Positions 6,058 to 6,644 of a DNA stretch of 6,644 nucleotides are shown here, one piece after another. The position numbers and the translations under genes were made by a program. A model generated the notes under the pieces. That model saw nothing but the letters and a program-made list of their open reading frames with translations, searched no databases and was not told the origin of the DNA. Each line of letters opens with the position of its first letter. Position 1 is the stretch's first letter. Source of the stretch: an uncultured bacterium (GTDB taxonomy: Bacteria; Bacteroidota; Bacteroidia; CAILMK01); NCBI GenBank assembly GCA_903835275.1, contig CAILMK010000133.1:1-6644 (forward strand). The letters are read 5' to 3'.

Positions 6058-6644
6058 TTATTGTATGGCAGGGAAATTATACCCCAGTTTGCTGAAATGT
6101 TCAAGGGTACGCGGCAATATATATTTGAGACATTTTTCAGCCTTTAAATTGTCGTGAAACACGATTATGGAACCGGGCTTAGTGTATTTAATTATTTTTT
6201 TGAAGGCAATTTCAGGATCAAGGTTTGCATCAAAATCGTAAGGCATCACATCCCACATGATGATGCGATAATTCTGCCTGAGCAGCCTGCGTATTTGTTT
6301 CAACTTAAATAACCCGTAGGGTGGGCGGAATATTTTATTGGCGGTAATTTCTTCGCATTTGCTGACATTAGCAATATACTTATAAGTAGACGTTTTCCAG
6401 CCGTTCAGATGGTTATAGGTATGATTCGCAACAGTATGCCCTTTACCTCTTACTTCTGTTATCCAATCCGGATGTCTTTTTAAATTCTCTCCGACACAAA
6501 AGAAGGTAGCTTTAGCATCATAACTTTTTAATGCCTCCTCTATCCATTCTGTTAATTCCCCGGTAGGCCCATCATCAAAAGTGAGGTATATTTCCTTCCT
6601 GTCAGTTTCAATTCTCCAGCACAACTGCGGAAATAGCTTTTGAA
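6058..6644 (-). CDS. Polysaccharide deacetylase (NodB/CE4), N-terminus beyond window edge
   Basis: This is a carbohydrate esterase 4 domain that removes N-acetyl groups from GlcNAc-containing glycans using a divalent metal. Numbering the 194 visible residues from the right edge: TFDDGP with Asp23 (catalytic base) and Asp24 (metal), NHTYNH with metal ligands His74 and His78, RPPYG (106-110), MWDV (129-132), and VFHD with His163 as the expected catalytic acid. All five CE4 motifs are therefore intact. The frame stays open to the window edge and reads QKLFPQLCWRIETD. The TTG at 6624-6622 is an internal leucine codon in that continuing sequence and not a start, so only a few N-terminal residues are missing. 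No signal peptide is visible. It ends with TAA directly before the GT2 start. A similar pairing exists in PNAG synthesis (a deacetylase and a GT2), but domain sizes differ from PgaB and no other pga genes are in view. Confidence 0.92.
   Translation of the reverse strand, partial: QKLFPQLCWRIETDRKEIYLTFDDGPTGELTEWIEEALKSYDAKATFFCVGENLKRHPDWITEVRGKGHTVANHTYNHLNGWKTSTYKYIANVSKCEEITANKIFRPPYGLFKLKQIRRLLRQNYRIIMWDVMPYDFDANLDPEIAFKKIIKYTKPGSIIVFHDNLKAEKCLKYILPRTLEHFSKLGYNFPAIQ

Overview
The window looks like chromosomal DNA from a member of the Bacteroidota, probably of the Chitinophagales/Sphingobacteriales type. The evidence is an AT-rich composition, starts without Shine-Dalgarno sequences, a small secreted MORN-repeat protein, a PHP-type PolX, and a GC-rich intergenic palindrome cluster built on CCCCCT/AGGGGG blocks of a kind often seen in this phylum. 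The phylum call is inference from protein style, not from a marker gene.

Every supported gene lies on the minus strand, so transcription runs from high to low coordinates. In transcription order: (1) 6644-6058, a NodB-type polysaccharide deacetylase whose N-terminus lies beyond the right edge, abutting (TAAATG) (2) 6057-4960, a membrane glycosyltransferase of family 2. Next comes a 189-bp intergenic region with a compact GC-rich palindromic element (about 4838-4938). (3) 4770-3997 is a YhhQ/VUT-family queuosine-precursor transporter. After a 102-bp gap, three genes overlap by 1-4 bases: (4) 3894-3559, a secreted MORN-repeat protein; (5) 3559-1904, PolX; (6) 1907-921, a GT9 (heptosyltransferase-like) glycosyltransferase starting at TTG. 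After a 113-bp gap comes (7) 807-1, a YbdL-like methionine aminotransferase cut off at the left edge.

The deacetylase and GT2 pair probably build or modify an envelope or extracellular aminosugar polymer. GT9 suggests a role in LPS or another surface glycan. The other genes are housekeeping: transamination, queuosine salvage and DNA repair. The most notable features are a PolX that keeps all nine PHP-domain metal ligands but has lost the catalytic aspartates of its polymerase domain, and the palindromic element upstream of yhhQ. I see no RNA genes, CRISPR arrays, insertion sequences or defence genes. I found no convincing evidence of a new multi-gene system.
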